A DNA stretch of 64,000 bases from Bacteroidota bacterium (GTDB taxonomy: Bacteria; Bacteroidota; Bacteroidia; NS11-12g; UBA955). The notes below the pieces were generated by a model. The model was given only the letters and a program-made list of their open reading frames with translations. It had not been told where the DNA came from and searched no databases. Positions 44,513 through 52,268 of the stretch are shown in pieces. Made by a program: the position numbers and the translations under genes. The stretch covers positions 71,490 through 135,489 of the forward strand of contig JAEUUL010000028.1 of the NCBI GenBank assembly GCA_016787485.1, written 5' to 3'. Positions within the stretch are counted from its first letter, which is position 1. The number at the start of each line of letters is the position of its first letter.

Positions 44513-44928
44513 GCAACACAAACAAAATCAATTGCCCGAATTGCGATACAGTAATTGATGTAAATGACATATTTGCCCAAAAGCAGGATGCAGAAATTCA
44601 GAATAAATTCAACTTAGAAATAGCCGAATGTAAGAATTAATTGAAAGCCAGGGAAATCCGAATTGCAAAACTAAAAGTACTATTGGTGGTGAAAAGTTTA
44701 CAGCGAACTGAAACCGTGTTGATGGAATTGTAGAAGTATTTACTTATTTGCAAGACGGTCTTCAAAAAGAAAAAAAACATTGAAAAGATAGAATGAAAAG
44801 GAAAAGCAAATACTTTGTGTAGTAAAATAAATGTTGTACTCTAAGGCAGTATCAAAGGAATAACCGGTGCCAGATTGCCGGAAATTAAGGCATTGGAAGC
44901 TGGTAGCGAAGAAGAATGGGAGGAGTAG
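44509..44928 (+). pseudogene. Decayed DUF2130 gene
   Basis: An N-terminal piece (SNTNKINCPNCDTVIDVND...) ends in a stop at 44638-44640. Downstream, fragments in other frames recall the W.KR...K part, and the final 28 codons read GSIKGITGARLPEIKALEAG...WEE, the known DUF2130 C-terminus, ending at 44928. The intact family is ~400 aa; only ~420 nt remain, with stops, frame shifts and a large deletion. The first codon (TTG) overlaps the stop of the DUF2779 gene. Confidence 0.75.
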
Positions 44929-44934
44929 GTGTTT

Positions 44935-45522
44935 CTATTTTTTTCCTTTAGAAAAGTTTAAATGGCTGGGCATTAATTCTAATTCTGTTTTTTTGGCAAT
45001 ACACATAACTTCTTCGAGAATTTTTTCTATTTCCTCTTTTTGATACGAAGTAGAAACTCTATGGTATTCTTTTCTCATTTTTTCTTTACTTAAATGCTGC
45101 CCATTTCTTATGTCAGCTGTTAATTTTTTAATATTTGGTAAACATTCTAAATTTTCTTTAATCAAGTTATAAAAAGATATTTTATGATCTAAAGTAATAT
45201 ATTTAATATTACTGTCAATCAATTTGAAATTCATTAATTGTTCTTTTATTCCTGAAGATATTATATAAACCTCATTGTTTTCAATTGCAATAGAGTCAAT
45301 TTTAGAAAATAATATTGTCTTACTTGGGTTGATCCGAATTTTAATATTGAGAATCAACTGGTCATATATTGATTTTAATGAATTCTTTAAATTAGTATCA
45401 TTTTTACAAAGCTTAGCATAAAGTCTAGGTGTGTAATAAATACCAATATCATTATAAGCCCTCTCCTGAGTTCTTAGTCTTGAAATAAAAGATTTTTTTA
45501 ATTGATCTGTATGTATTTTCAT
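44935..45522 (-). CDS. Hypothetical AT-rich protein, last of the minus-strand RM run
   Basis: The 195-residue protein is Lys- and Ile-rich, soluble and mostly helical; no family is recognised. It is separated from the glycosylase-like gene by 49 nt and ends 6 nt before the DUF2130 remnant. Strong AT bias in codon use suggests recent acquisition. It may belong to the type I RM operon by position alone. Confidence 0.6.
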   Translation of the reverse strand: MKIHTDQLKKSFISRLRTQERAYNDIGIYYTPRLYAKLCKNDTNLKNSLKSIYDQLILNIKIRINPSKTILFSKIDSIAIENNEVYIISSGIKEQLMNFKLIDSNIKYITLDHKISFYNLIKENLECLPNIKKLTADIRNGQHLSKEKMRKEYHRVSTSYQKEEIEKILEEVMCIAKKTELELMPSHLNFSKGKK

Positions 45523-45571
45523 ATTTTACGTATTTCTTCAATGGGATTTCCGCTTTTTAAATAATGATTAA

Positions 45572-46234
45572 TTAAGTTTTTCTTATATAGTATCCTAAAG
45601 CCTGTATGTCTATTCTAATATCCATTTCTTCTGTTAGACAAGCCTTAATAACACTGTACTTATCAGCAAACTTATGGGCGACATTCAGATCCGAAATATA
45701 ACGATATGGTCTTCCTCTGAAATCAATATCTTTTTGGGGTAAACCAATTCTGACAGAAGAAATTATTTCCGTCTTTTCTGCCGATGCAAACGCCTTGAGT
45801 GCAATAGAATTTGAGGGAGCATAAGCATTCCCGATTGCCCGAAACAATTCTTTTAAAACAATAGTTGGCCCACTGAAATATTCATTTTTTGCTATGTTTT
45901 TCACTCCTCGAATCAGAAGTCCGGCTTCAACCCCATATTGACTATTTCCCACTGTAAGATCCAGGCCAAAGCCATTAAAATACCAGGTACAAAAATTACC
46001 CTGTTCAGTTGTCCTGTGGGTATAAATATCCTGATGGCAATCTGACCAGTAATACATTTCTGTTTCCACAATTTGGTATCGATGCTCACCGACATCAATA
46101 ACCGAATTCTGCATTATATATAATGCCAATTCCCGAATAAATCCAGGTAAATCATCCTTGTCAGACTGATAACAATCAAGTGCTTTGGATGCTAATCTGG
46201 AAAGAAAATCTGAATCAAACATAGCAACAATCAC
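45572..46234 (-). CDS. Alkyladenine DNA glycosylase (Aag/MPG)-like protein
   Basis: The 220-residue protein matches the Aag fold by pattern: IVETEMYY (E59 fits the catalytic Glu of IVETEAY), a following His (H73), FNGFGLDLTVGN, GLLIRG (~106-110), SGPTIVLKELFRAIG, and a late RIGLPQKDIDF...PYRYI. Aag removes alkylated or deaminated purines. The GTG at 46234 overlaps the hsdR stop (GTGA); an ATG at 46222 is an alternative. Identity is modest by eye and no assay-relevant residues beyond these can be judged. Repair or modified-base surveillance is inferred. Confidence 0.6.
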   Translation of the reverse strand: MIVAMFDSDFLSRLASKALDCYQSDKDDLPGFIRELALYIMQNSVIDVGEHRYQIVETEMYYWSDCHQDIYTHRTTEQGNFCTWYFNGFGLDLTVGNSQYGVEAGLLIRGVKNIAKNEYFSGPTIVLKELFRAIGNAYAPSNSIALKAFASAEKTEIISSVRIGLPQKDIDFRGRPYRYISDLNVAHKFADKYSVIKACLTEEMDIRIDIQALGYYIRKT

Positions 46235-49200
46235 CCCCTCAAAATCCTCTTCAATGTATCCTGCATGGCCAGTTTAAAGGCATCATCGGTGCTCAGCATG
46301 CGGTACAGGTCCAGCTCATTGCGCCGTTGTTTGGACATCACCTCATCAAATATTTTGTTGAAAGCTATTTCCCTGTTCTGGCTGTCCTGGTTTTCGGCAT
46401 ACTTGGTTTTATAGTCGGGGTGCTCCTGAATGCGCTGGGCCAGACTGATGAACTTGACCCGCTGCTCCTCAGGTGTGGCTTCCCAGCCCTGAAACCAGCG
46501 TTCATTGAAACTCCGGATGATTACATCCAGGGGATCTTCCTCTTTACCACCTGTATGTGCGCCGCGCGGATTGGGATTCTGGGGGTCCAGCTCCGTGGGA
46601 GAATCATCCAGGCCTATGCGGGTATTCAGTTTAACCCTTTCCAGTCCATAGGTTGATAAATCCACAGAATCCAGCAATTCATCCAGGGCATCTTTATCCG
46701 GGTCTTTCACAATCAACTTGGGAATCAGAAACTTCAGGAACCAGAACAATTTTTCCCAGTCCACCATTTCAAATTGCATGATGGAGGCCATTTGCCCATA
46801 TATCTTGACAAACTGCTTGGCCTTAATTTTATAATCCGCTTTCTCTTTATCCGTTAACTCAAAGCCACTGTTAAACCGGTCTGCCGCTACGTCTATGATG
46901 GGGCTCAGCTGCTGCGCATCCGCACCTGTGAAATACTTTTCATTGAACTCTTCCACTTCCGACCATTCATAAACACCGGGGCTGTCCAGCGAATCCTTCA
47001 GTTCATGCAGCACATTGATATCTGTGGCTCCACTGAGTGATGTGGCTGCATAAAACGGATCAAATGCAGCTTTGATATCCTCCACACTGTTGTAGAAATC
47101 CAGAATAAACAGGTCTTCTGTTTTCTTGCCCAGTTCATTGGCGCTTCGGTTCAGCCTTGATAATGCCTGCACGGCCTTTACCCCCTGCAGCTTCTTGTCC
47201 ACATACATGGCCGTGAGCTTGGGTTGGTCAAATCCGGTGAGATATTTATCTGCCACCACCAGCATGCGGTATTCATCCATGTCAAAATACCGTGCGATTT
47301 TATCTGCGATATACCCCGGATCTCCCGGCTTTGCAGTATCAAGGCCCGGAGGAAAATCATTCAGGGAGTCCTCTGTCTGTTCAATTCCTTTGATTCTTCT
47401 TGTCCCTGTGAATGCAATCGCTATCCTGAACGGGTTTCCGCGCTTTGCGAGCAGGTCTTTTAGGGCAAAAAAGTACTTGATGGCAGAATCAATACTCTGG
47501 GCAGCCACAATGGCCTTGGCTTTCCCTTTCAGCCGTTTGGTATTTACTATTTTTGTGATAAAGTGATCCAGCATCACCTCTGCCTTATTTTCAATAGGCT
47601 GCTGCTCACTTTCCACATATCTCCGCAGTGCTTTTTGCGCTTTTGCCGTATCAAACAGCGGGTTGTCTTCTATTGATTTTTCAATCTCGTAATAACTTTT
47701 GTATGTGGTATAGTTGGCCAGCACATCAAGGATAAAACCTTCCTCAATGGCCTGTTTCATGGAATACAAATGGAAAGGATGAAATGTACCATCCGCATGT
47801 TTGACCCCAAACTTTTCCAAGGTCGCATTTTTTGGAGTGGCGGTAAAGGCCAGATAAGATGCATTGCCCCTCATTTTGCGTGACTGCATGGTATTCAGAA
47901 TCAATTCCTCTGCGTCCGGTTCTTCCTCTTCGCCGGCATTTGCATTGCCCATGGCTTCATTCATTTTACCTGCGTCTATACCTGACTGGCTGCTGTGGGC
48001 TTCGTCAATAATCACAGCAAACCGCTTTTCACTCAGATCTGAAATGCCATCCACTATAAATGGGAACTTTTGAATGGTGGTAATGATGATTTTCTTTCCG
48101 GTCTCCAGGGCTTGTTTCAGGTCGGTTGAGGAATAAGCAGGAGCAATGATGTTCTTAATCTCCGAAAACTCCCGGATGTTTTCCCGCAGTTGCTTATCCA
48201 GCAGTTTGCGGTCGGTCACTACGATCACAGAGTCAAACAAGGGATTATGCAAGCCTTTACTGCCGGGCAATCCCTCACGTTCCGGATAGACTTCTATCAG
48301 CTGGTACGCTGCCCAGGTAATGGAATTGGATTTGCCGGAACCCGCTGAGTGCTGTATCAGATAAAATTGACCCACACCATTGGCTGATGCATCTGCAATG
48401 AGTTTGCGCACCACATCCAACTGGTGGTATCTGGGAAAATACAGGTTGCGGGTATTCAGCGGGTCGGTTTCCTTGCCATCAAAACGCACAAAGTGCTGGA
48501 TGATATTGGCCACGCTTTCGCGGGTAAATACCTGCTCCCAGATATAGCTGGTTTTGTGGCCGAACGGATTGGGCGGATTCCCTTTGCCGAAATTATGACC
48601 CAGATTGAACGGTAGAAAAAATGTATTGGCACCTTTCAGCTTGGTGGTCATATAGGCTTCATCAGTATCTACCGTAAAATGCACCATACAGCGGCCAAAT
48701 TGCAGCAGGGGTTGGGTGTGGTCGCGTTTAAAACGGTACTGATTTTGTCCGTGCACCCTGGCATTCTGGCCGGTCCAGTGATTTTTTAGTTCCATGGTGG
48801 CGAAGGGTATGCCATTGATGAACATCACCATATCCATTTCCTCACGCGGATTATCCACCGAATAACGCAACTGACGGGAAACGCTGAAGCGATTACTGTC
48901 AAAATCGTTGATTACCTTTTCGCTGCTGCTGGCCAGTGGCAGCGGATAAATGAGGGTGAAATGTGCATCATCCACATCCAGACCTTTACGCAACAGTCGG
49001 AGCAGACCGTATTTTTTAATCATCCGATCAAGCCGTTCTGTTATTTTATGTTTCCAGTCGGCTTGCTTCTGCAGTTTGGCCAGTTCAGCCTGCTGGGTGG
49101 CTTCCAGAAATTCAAACAGTTGAAATTCGTCCAAGGCATTTCGGGCATTGAAATCATCCGGAGAGCCCATGAAATAGCCGATGCCGGAACGATACAATTC

Positions 49201-49317
49201 CCTGCGATCGGCTACTGTACCCGCCTGAATTTGCCCGCGTAATTCTTCTGTGGTATAGCCGGTAAGGTTTTTCTCTATGGAGGCTTCTAATGCCTGTTCG
49301 TTGGTTTGGCTGGTCAT
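46231..49317 (-). CDS. hsdR: Type I restriction endonuclease subunit R
   Basis: The 1028-residue protein is full length for HsdR. An N-terminal PD-(D/E)XK nuclease shows DMVMFINGIPFATMELKNHW (D...E-L-K). The SF2 translocase has Walker A SAGSGKSNS, DEAH (VIIDEAHSSQSG), TATP and the motif VI ALSRLNRSA. R uses ATP to translocate DNA when the site is unmethylated, then cuts. It is separated from hsdS by two accessory genes and reads into the glycosylase-like gene by overlap. Confidence 0.96.
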   Translation of the reverse strand: MTSQTNEQALEASIEKNLTGYTTEELRGQIQAGTVADRRELYRSGIGYFMGSPDDFNARNALDEFQLFEFLEATQQAELAKLQKQADWKHKITERLDRMIKKYGLLRLLRKGLDVDDAHFTLIYPLPLASSSEKVINDFDSNRFSVSRQLRYSVDNPREEMDMVMFINGIPFATMELKNHWTGQNARVHGQNQYRFKRDHTQPLLQFGRCMVHFTVDTDEAYMTTKLKGANTFFLPFNLGHNFGKGNPPNPFGHKTSYIWEQVFTRESVANIIQHFVRFDGKETDPLNTRNLYFPRYHQLDVVRKLIADASANGVGQFYLIQHSAGSGKSNSITWAAYQLIEVYPEREGLPGSKGLHNPLFDSVIVVTDRKLLDKQLRENIREFSEIKNIIAPAYSSTDLKQALETGKKIIITTIQKFPFIVDGISDLSEKRFAVIIDEAHSSQSGIDAGKMNEAMGNANAGEEEEPDAEELILNTMQSRKMRGNASYLAFTATPKNATLEKFGVKHADGTFHPFHLYSMKQAIEEGFILDVLANYTTYKSYYEIEKSIEDNPLFDTAKAQKALRRYVESEQQPIENKAEVMLDHFITKIVNTKRLKGKAKAIVAAQSIDSAIKYFFALKDLLAKRGNPFRIAIAFTGTRRIKGIEQTEDSLNDFPPGLDTAKPGDPGYIADKIARYFDMDEYRMLVVADKYLTGFDQPKLTAMYVDKKLQGVKAVQALSRLNRSANELGKKTEDLFILDFYNSVEDIKAAFDPFYAATSLSGATDINVLHELKDSLDSPGVYEWSEVEEFNEKYFTGADAQQLSPIIDVAADRFNSGFELTDKEKADYKIKAKQFVKIYGQMASIMQFEMVDWEKLFWFLKFLIPKLIVKDPDKDALDELLDSVDLSTYGLERVKLNTRIGLDDSPTELDPQNPNPRGAHTGGKEEDPLDVIIRSFNERWFQGWEATPEEQRVKFISLAQRIQEHPDYKTKYAENQDSQNREIAFNKIFDEVMSKQRRNELDLYRMLSTDDAFKLAMQDTLKRILRG

Positions 49318-49326
49318 AATTCTATT

Positions 49327-49905
49327 CTAAAGGTGACCGATCAAAGGATTAAACTCATAATTCAATGGCTTTTCAAGTACCTTCAGATAATTCCTGAATT
49401 CAGGCTCAAACTGCCAGATTTTAATATTGACGATTAAATCTATCTCATCTGCCCAGTGAATTAACTGCAGGCCACTTTCACTTTTGGGATAATACCCAAA
49501 ATGCACAAACAATCTTCCAACCACATCTGTCTCACTTTTTCCAATATACAAGGTTGGTGAATGAAGCGGCGGATTTATCTTTACAGCAGGCGTGGGTTTT
49601 GAACCCTGACTTTGTTTGTAGCGGCTAAAAGTATCAAAAACTCTCGTACCTGTGGCATTTTCATATTCAAACACATACAATGCAGGCAAATTCCTATTGG
49701 TTATTTTTTTATTGATAGCATTATCAAAAGTGGCAAATAATGCCTCATGACCCGGCACGGGTGTCTTTTCGAATGATTGCACTTTCAATCCATTTATCTC
49801 TGTGTAAGCTGCATTGAATGAGTCGGAGGCGAGTTTCTCCATGGCAGAAATACCACCTTTTATTTCCTTAATGATTCCACCGGGTAATTCCCTTTTATTT
49901 GTCAT
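49327..49905 (-). CDS. GIY-YIG nuclease-like protein between hsdS and hsdR
   Basis: The 192-residue protein has ALYVFEYEN (75-83), then a long loop and LYIGKSETDVVGRLF (119-133, R131), with a C-terminal LEKPLNYEFNP (E178). This order, aromatic strand, YIG, Arg, late Glu and NP, fits GIY-YIG nucleases, with an unusually long insertion. It starts 3 nt after the upstream gene and ends 9 nt before hsdR, so it belongs to the RM operon. Activity is inferred only. Confidence 0.55.
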   Translation of the reverse strand: MTNKRELPGGIIKEIKGGISAMEKLASDSFNAAYTEINGLKVQSFEKTPVPGHEALFATFDNAINKKITNRNLPALYVFEYENATGTRVFDTFSRYKQSQGSKPTPAVKINPPLHSPTLYIGKSETDVVGRLFVHFGYYPKSESGLQLIHWADEIDLIVNIKIWQFEPEFRNYLKVLEKPLNYEFNPLIGHL

Positions 49906-49908
49906 AAA

Positions 49909-50460
49909 TTACCCAATTTGCTTCCAGCCTTCTTTCTTAAAAACATAACCTTCCCATTCAAAATCACTTTGATAACCGAAGATAAAGAGCAAATTCTCTA
50001 ATTCCGAAATTTGGTCACCGTGCCGTGAACTTTTAATGATGGTATGTATAAAATCCATTACAGTGTCAGTAGGCTTATATCCGATAGGACCCTGCGGGTA
50101 AGTAACAATAACTTTTAGATCAGCGCAAACCGTCAACATTTTACACGTTTCTGTGTACAAGTGTTTATCAAACTTATTCTCATGTTCAAAAGCAACTGAT
50201 ATGCCTGTAATTCCAAAGGTATTGGCAACTACACCATCAACAATATCTTCTTTTTTGTACAATAGTGCATCAATAAAATAATAGTCCTTCGGATAACATT
50301 CCAGCTTTAATTCCCTTGCTACATCGAAGATTATAGTTCCATTATCTCCTTTGATGAAATTAGTAAATTCTGTAGGATTTTGCCATTTCTTTTTTAATTC
50401 TTCCTTGTGTTCATTTACTGCTTTTTTCCAAGCATTTAAAAATTTTATAGCTGTATTCAT
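49909..50460 (-). CDS. Putative PD-(D/E)XK-like accessory protein
   Basis: No named family is recognised for this 183-residue protein. The middle holds DYYFIDALLY ... GISVAFEHENKFDKHLYTETCKML..ADLKVIVTYP, a beta-strand/acidic pattern reminiscent of small restriction-enzyme-fold proteins (D, E-x-E, later K). It lies 22 nt after hsdS and 3 nt before the GIY-YIG-like gene. An accessory role in the RM locus is inferred from position. Confidence 0.55.
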   Translation of the reverse strand: MNTAIKFLNAWKKAVNEHKEELKKKWQNPTEFTNFIKGDNGTIIFDVARELKLECYPKDYYFIDALLYKKEDIVDGVVANTFGITGISVAFEHENKFDKHLYTETCKMLTVCADLKVIVTYPQGPIGYKPTDTVMDFIHTIIKSSRHGDQISELENLLFIFGYQSDFEWEGYVFKKEGWKQIG

Positions 50461-50482
50461 TTTGATAAATATTATTTAACTT

Positions 50483-51814
50483 TTAACAAACCTTTACCTT
50501 TCCCGTTACCACCTCATTGATCAGTGTGGCTTTGTATTCTTTGAGTTTTTCGATTTCTTGCTTTTTTATATTTAAGGTTGAATATATTTTATCAGAAATA
50601 TTTAATATATATTCACAAATATTAATTATTTGTTCTTTGGGTGGGACAGGTAATTTTACACTTGCCAACCTATCCATTGTAAGCTTCGGTTGTGCTGCAC
50701 CAGAAATGTAAATTGTATAATCAACGCTGCTCAGCAATTCTGACCAAAATTCGAAACCAGGTAACATTGGCTTTAAAATATGTGCATGATTATTCACCCA
50801 ATACTTACCCTGTGCAATGAAGGCCAACGGAGTCGATTTACTCAATAAATTAGCTCCATCTTCTGCAATTAAGATTAAAGTATCGTCAAATAAATAATCA
50901 TTTACATAGTCAATTATTCCACTTGCCCCATAATAAGGATATTCACCTTGCATTTTTTCTCTTTCTTCACCACTCAATGGAACTCTTTTCGTATTTAGAA
51001 ATTTGAATAGTCTTCTCAAATGGATCACCTCCCACCCCTCCGGTATCTCCCCAATCCACTCCACACCGCTGTCTTTCAATTTGGCGTTGGGGTTGAGGCC
51101 GCGGGTAACGGCGCGTTGGATGAGGATCTGCCGGCGTTCCTTCAGCAGTTCTATCTGCTTCTGCTTAATGGCAATGGCCTTGTCAATCAGCGCGGTTTTG
51201 CGGTCCAGAAAGGCAGCAATGGCGGTTTGTTCGGGGAGGGGTGGGATCCAAATACTAGCCCTTTTAAGCTGTGGCCAATAGAGATTTCTTTGAATCGTTC
51301 CAACTCCTTTAGAGGAAATCAAATAATAACTAACCATCGATGGATCGCGAAATATATAATTCGCGTAAATTGGGTCTATTTCATTAGATAATGCCAGTAC
51401 AATATATGCTGGACTTACTATACCTTCAAACTTCGAAACACCAACAGACCCTCGCCATGCTTGTTGATTATTGAGAACAAGATTACCAGGTTTGACTAAT
51501 TGATATTTCGACAAATCCTCGCTTGTTGCATTGGTTCTTTTCTCATTTACATCCGAGAACTTGATTACTCCTTTATCAAGGTATACTGATAACAACTCTT
51601 TGTCTTCACATTCTGAAGTAGAGACTAGTTTAGCAATTGAAAAAAGAGGTTTAACATTCCAACGTCTTGGAATTTGGCCAACCCACTCTATTCCAGAATC
51701 TTTGTATTCAGAATACCTTCTCATTGTCTGAATCACGGATTTTTCTGGATTTTCGGATTGCACGGATTGGGTACCTGTTTGCTTTTGTGTTTTATGTGCT
51801 TCCGTGTTGTTCAT
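50483..51814 (-). CDS. hsdS: Type I restriction-modification specificity subunit S
   Basis: The 443-residue protein has two target-recognition domains, each opening with the S-subunit phrase KDSGIEWVGQIP...W and KDSGVEWIGEIPEGW, and coiled-coil linkers (PPLPEQTAIAAFLDRKTALIDKAI). It sets the sequence bound by the M2S complex. The ATG at 51814 overlaps the GxxExxY stop, but residues 1-30 are encoded by a transposon-like terminal repeat; Met31 (51724) is probably the ancestral start, lying 2 nt outside that repeat. Confidence 0.95.
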   Translation of the reverse strand: MNNTEAHKTQKQTGTQSVQSENPEKSVIQTMRRYSEYKDSGIEWVGQIPRRWNVKPLFSIAKLVSTSECEDKELLSVYLDKGVIKFSDVNEKRTNATSEDLSKYQLVKPGNLVLNNQQAWRGSVGVSKFEGIVSPAYIVLALSNEIDPIYANYIFRDPSMVSYYLISSKGVGTIQRNLYWPQLKRASIWIPPLPEQTAIAAFLDRKTALIDKAIAIKQKQIELLKERRQILIQRAVTRGLNPNAKLKDSGVEWIGEIPEGWEVIHLRRLFKFLNTKRVPLSGEEREKMQGEYPYYGASGIIDYVNDYLFDDTLILIAEDGANLLSKSTPLAFIAQGKYWVNNHAHILKPMLPGFEFWSELLSSVDYTIYISGAAQPKLTMDRLASVKLPVPPKEQIINICEYILNISDKIYSTLNIKKQEIEKLKEYKATLINEVVTGKVKVC

Positions 51815-52268
51815 AATACAAGCCTTTTAAAGGTTAAAGATTTACTACCGAAATTAATTAACAGACCCACAGCAATTTTATAGGCTTTGAGATAATTCAA
51901 TGCCTGGGCCATGTGCACATCTTCCAGTTGAATGATGGCCTTAAGTTCTACCAGCACTTTGCCTTCTACTACAAAATCTGCCCTCCGGGTTCCTATAGGT
52001 TCTTCAAGCTCTTTGTAAAAAATATCCTGCTCAATTTCACGGGCGAAATCCAATCCCGCTTTACGCATTTCATAGGCCAGTGCCCGCTGGTATATCACTT
52101 CCTGAAAACCGTTGCCTAAAAACTTATGCACCTCAAACGAAGCACCGATAATCTTTTCCGTTATATCCCTGTATTTTAATTCAACTTCGGCCATCAGCTT
52201 GTAACCATTAAATATTCCGTCTTCATAATCTGTGTAATCCTTCCATCCGTATCATCCGTGATTCAGAC
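51726..52268. mobile_element. Terminal-inverted-repeat element carrying the GxxExxY gene
   Basis: Perfect 15-nt inverted repeats, GTCTGAATCACGGAT (51726-51740) and ATCCGTGATTCAGAC (52254-52268), bound a 543-bp unit; similarity continues inward imperfectly for ~35 nt (GGATTGCACGGATT versus GGATTACACAGATT). The right repeat supplies the hsdM stop codon (TGA at 52263-52265) and the left lies just inside hsdS. The unit has no transposase, so it would be non-autonomous. Confidence 0.7.
51811..52194 (-). CDS. GxxExxY protein (PD-(D/E)XK-like)
   Basis: The 127-residue protein contains GFQEVIY (G-x-x-E-x-x-Y) at ~29-35 and the nuclease-like RRADFVVEGKVLVELKA (D..E-L-K), the features of the TIGR04256 family. 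These small proteins are often multi-copy in Bacteroidota; function is unproven. It sits inside the inverted-repeat element between hsdM and hsdS, and its stop overlaps the hsdS ATG (ATGA). Confidence 0.93.
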   Translation of the reverse strand: MAEVELKYRDITEKIIGASFEVHKFLGNGFQEVIYQRALAYEMRKAGLDFAREIEQDIFYKELEEPIGTRRADFVVEGKVLVELKAIIQLEDVHMAQALNYLKAYKIAVGLLINFGSKSLTFKRLVL

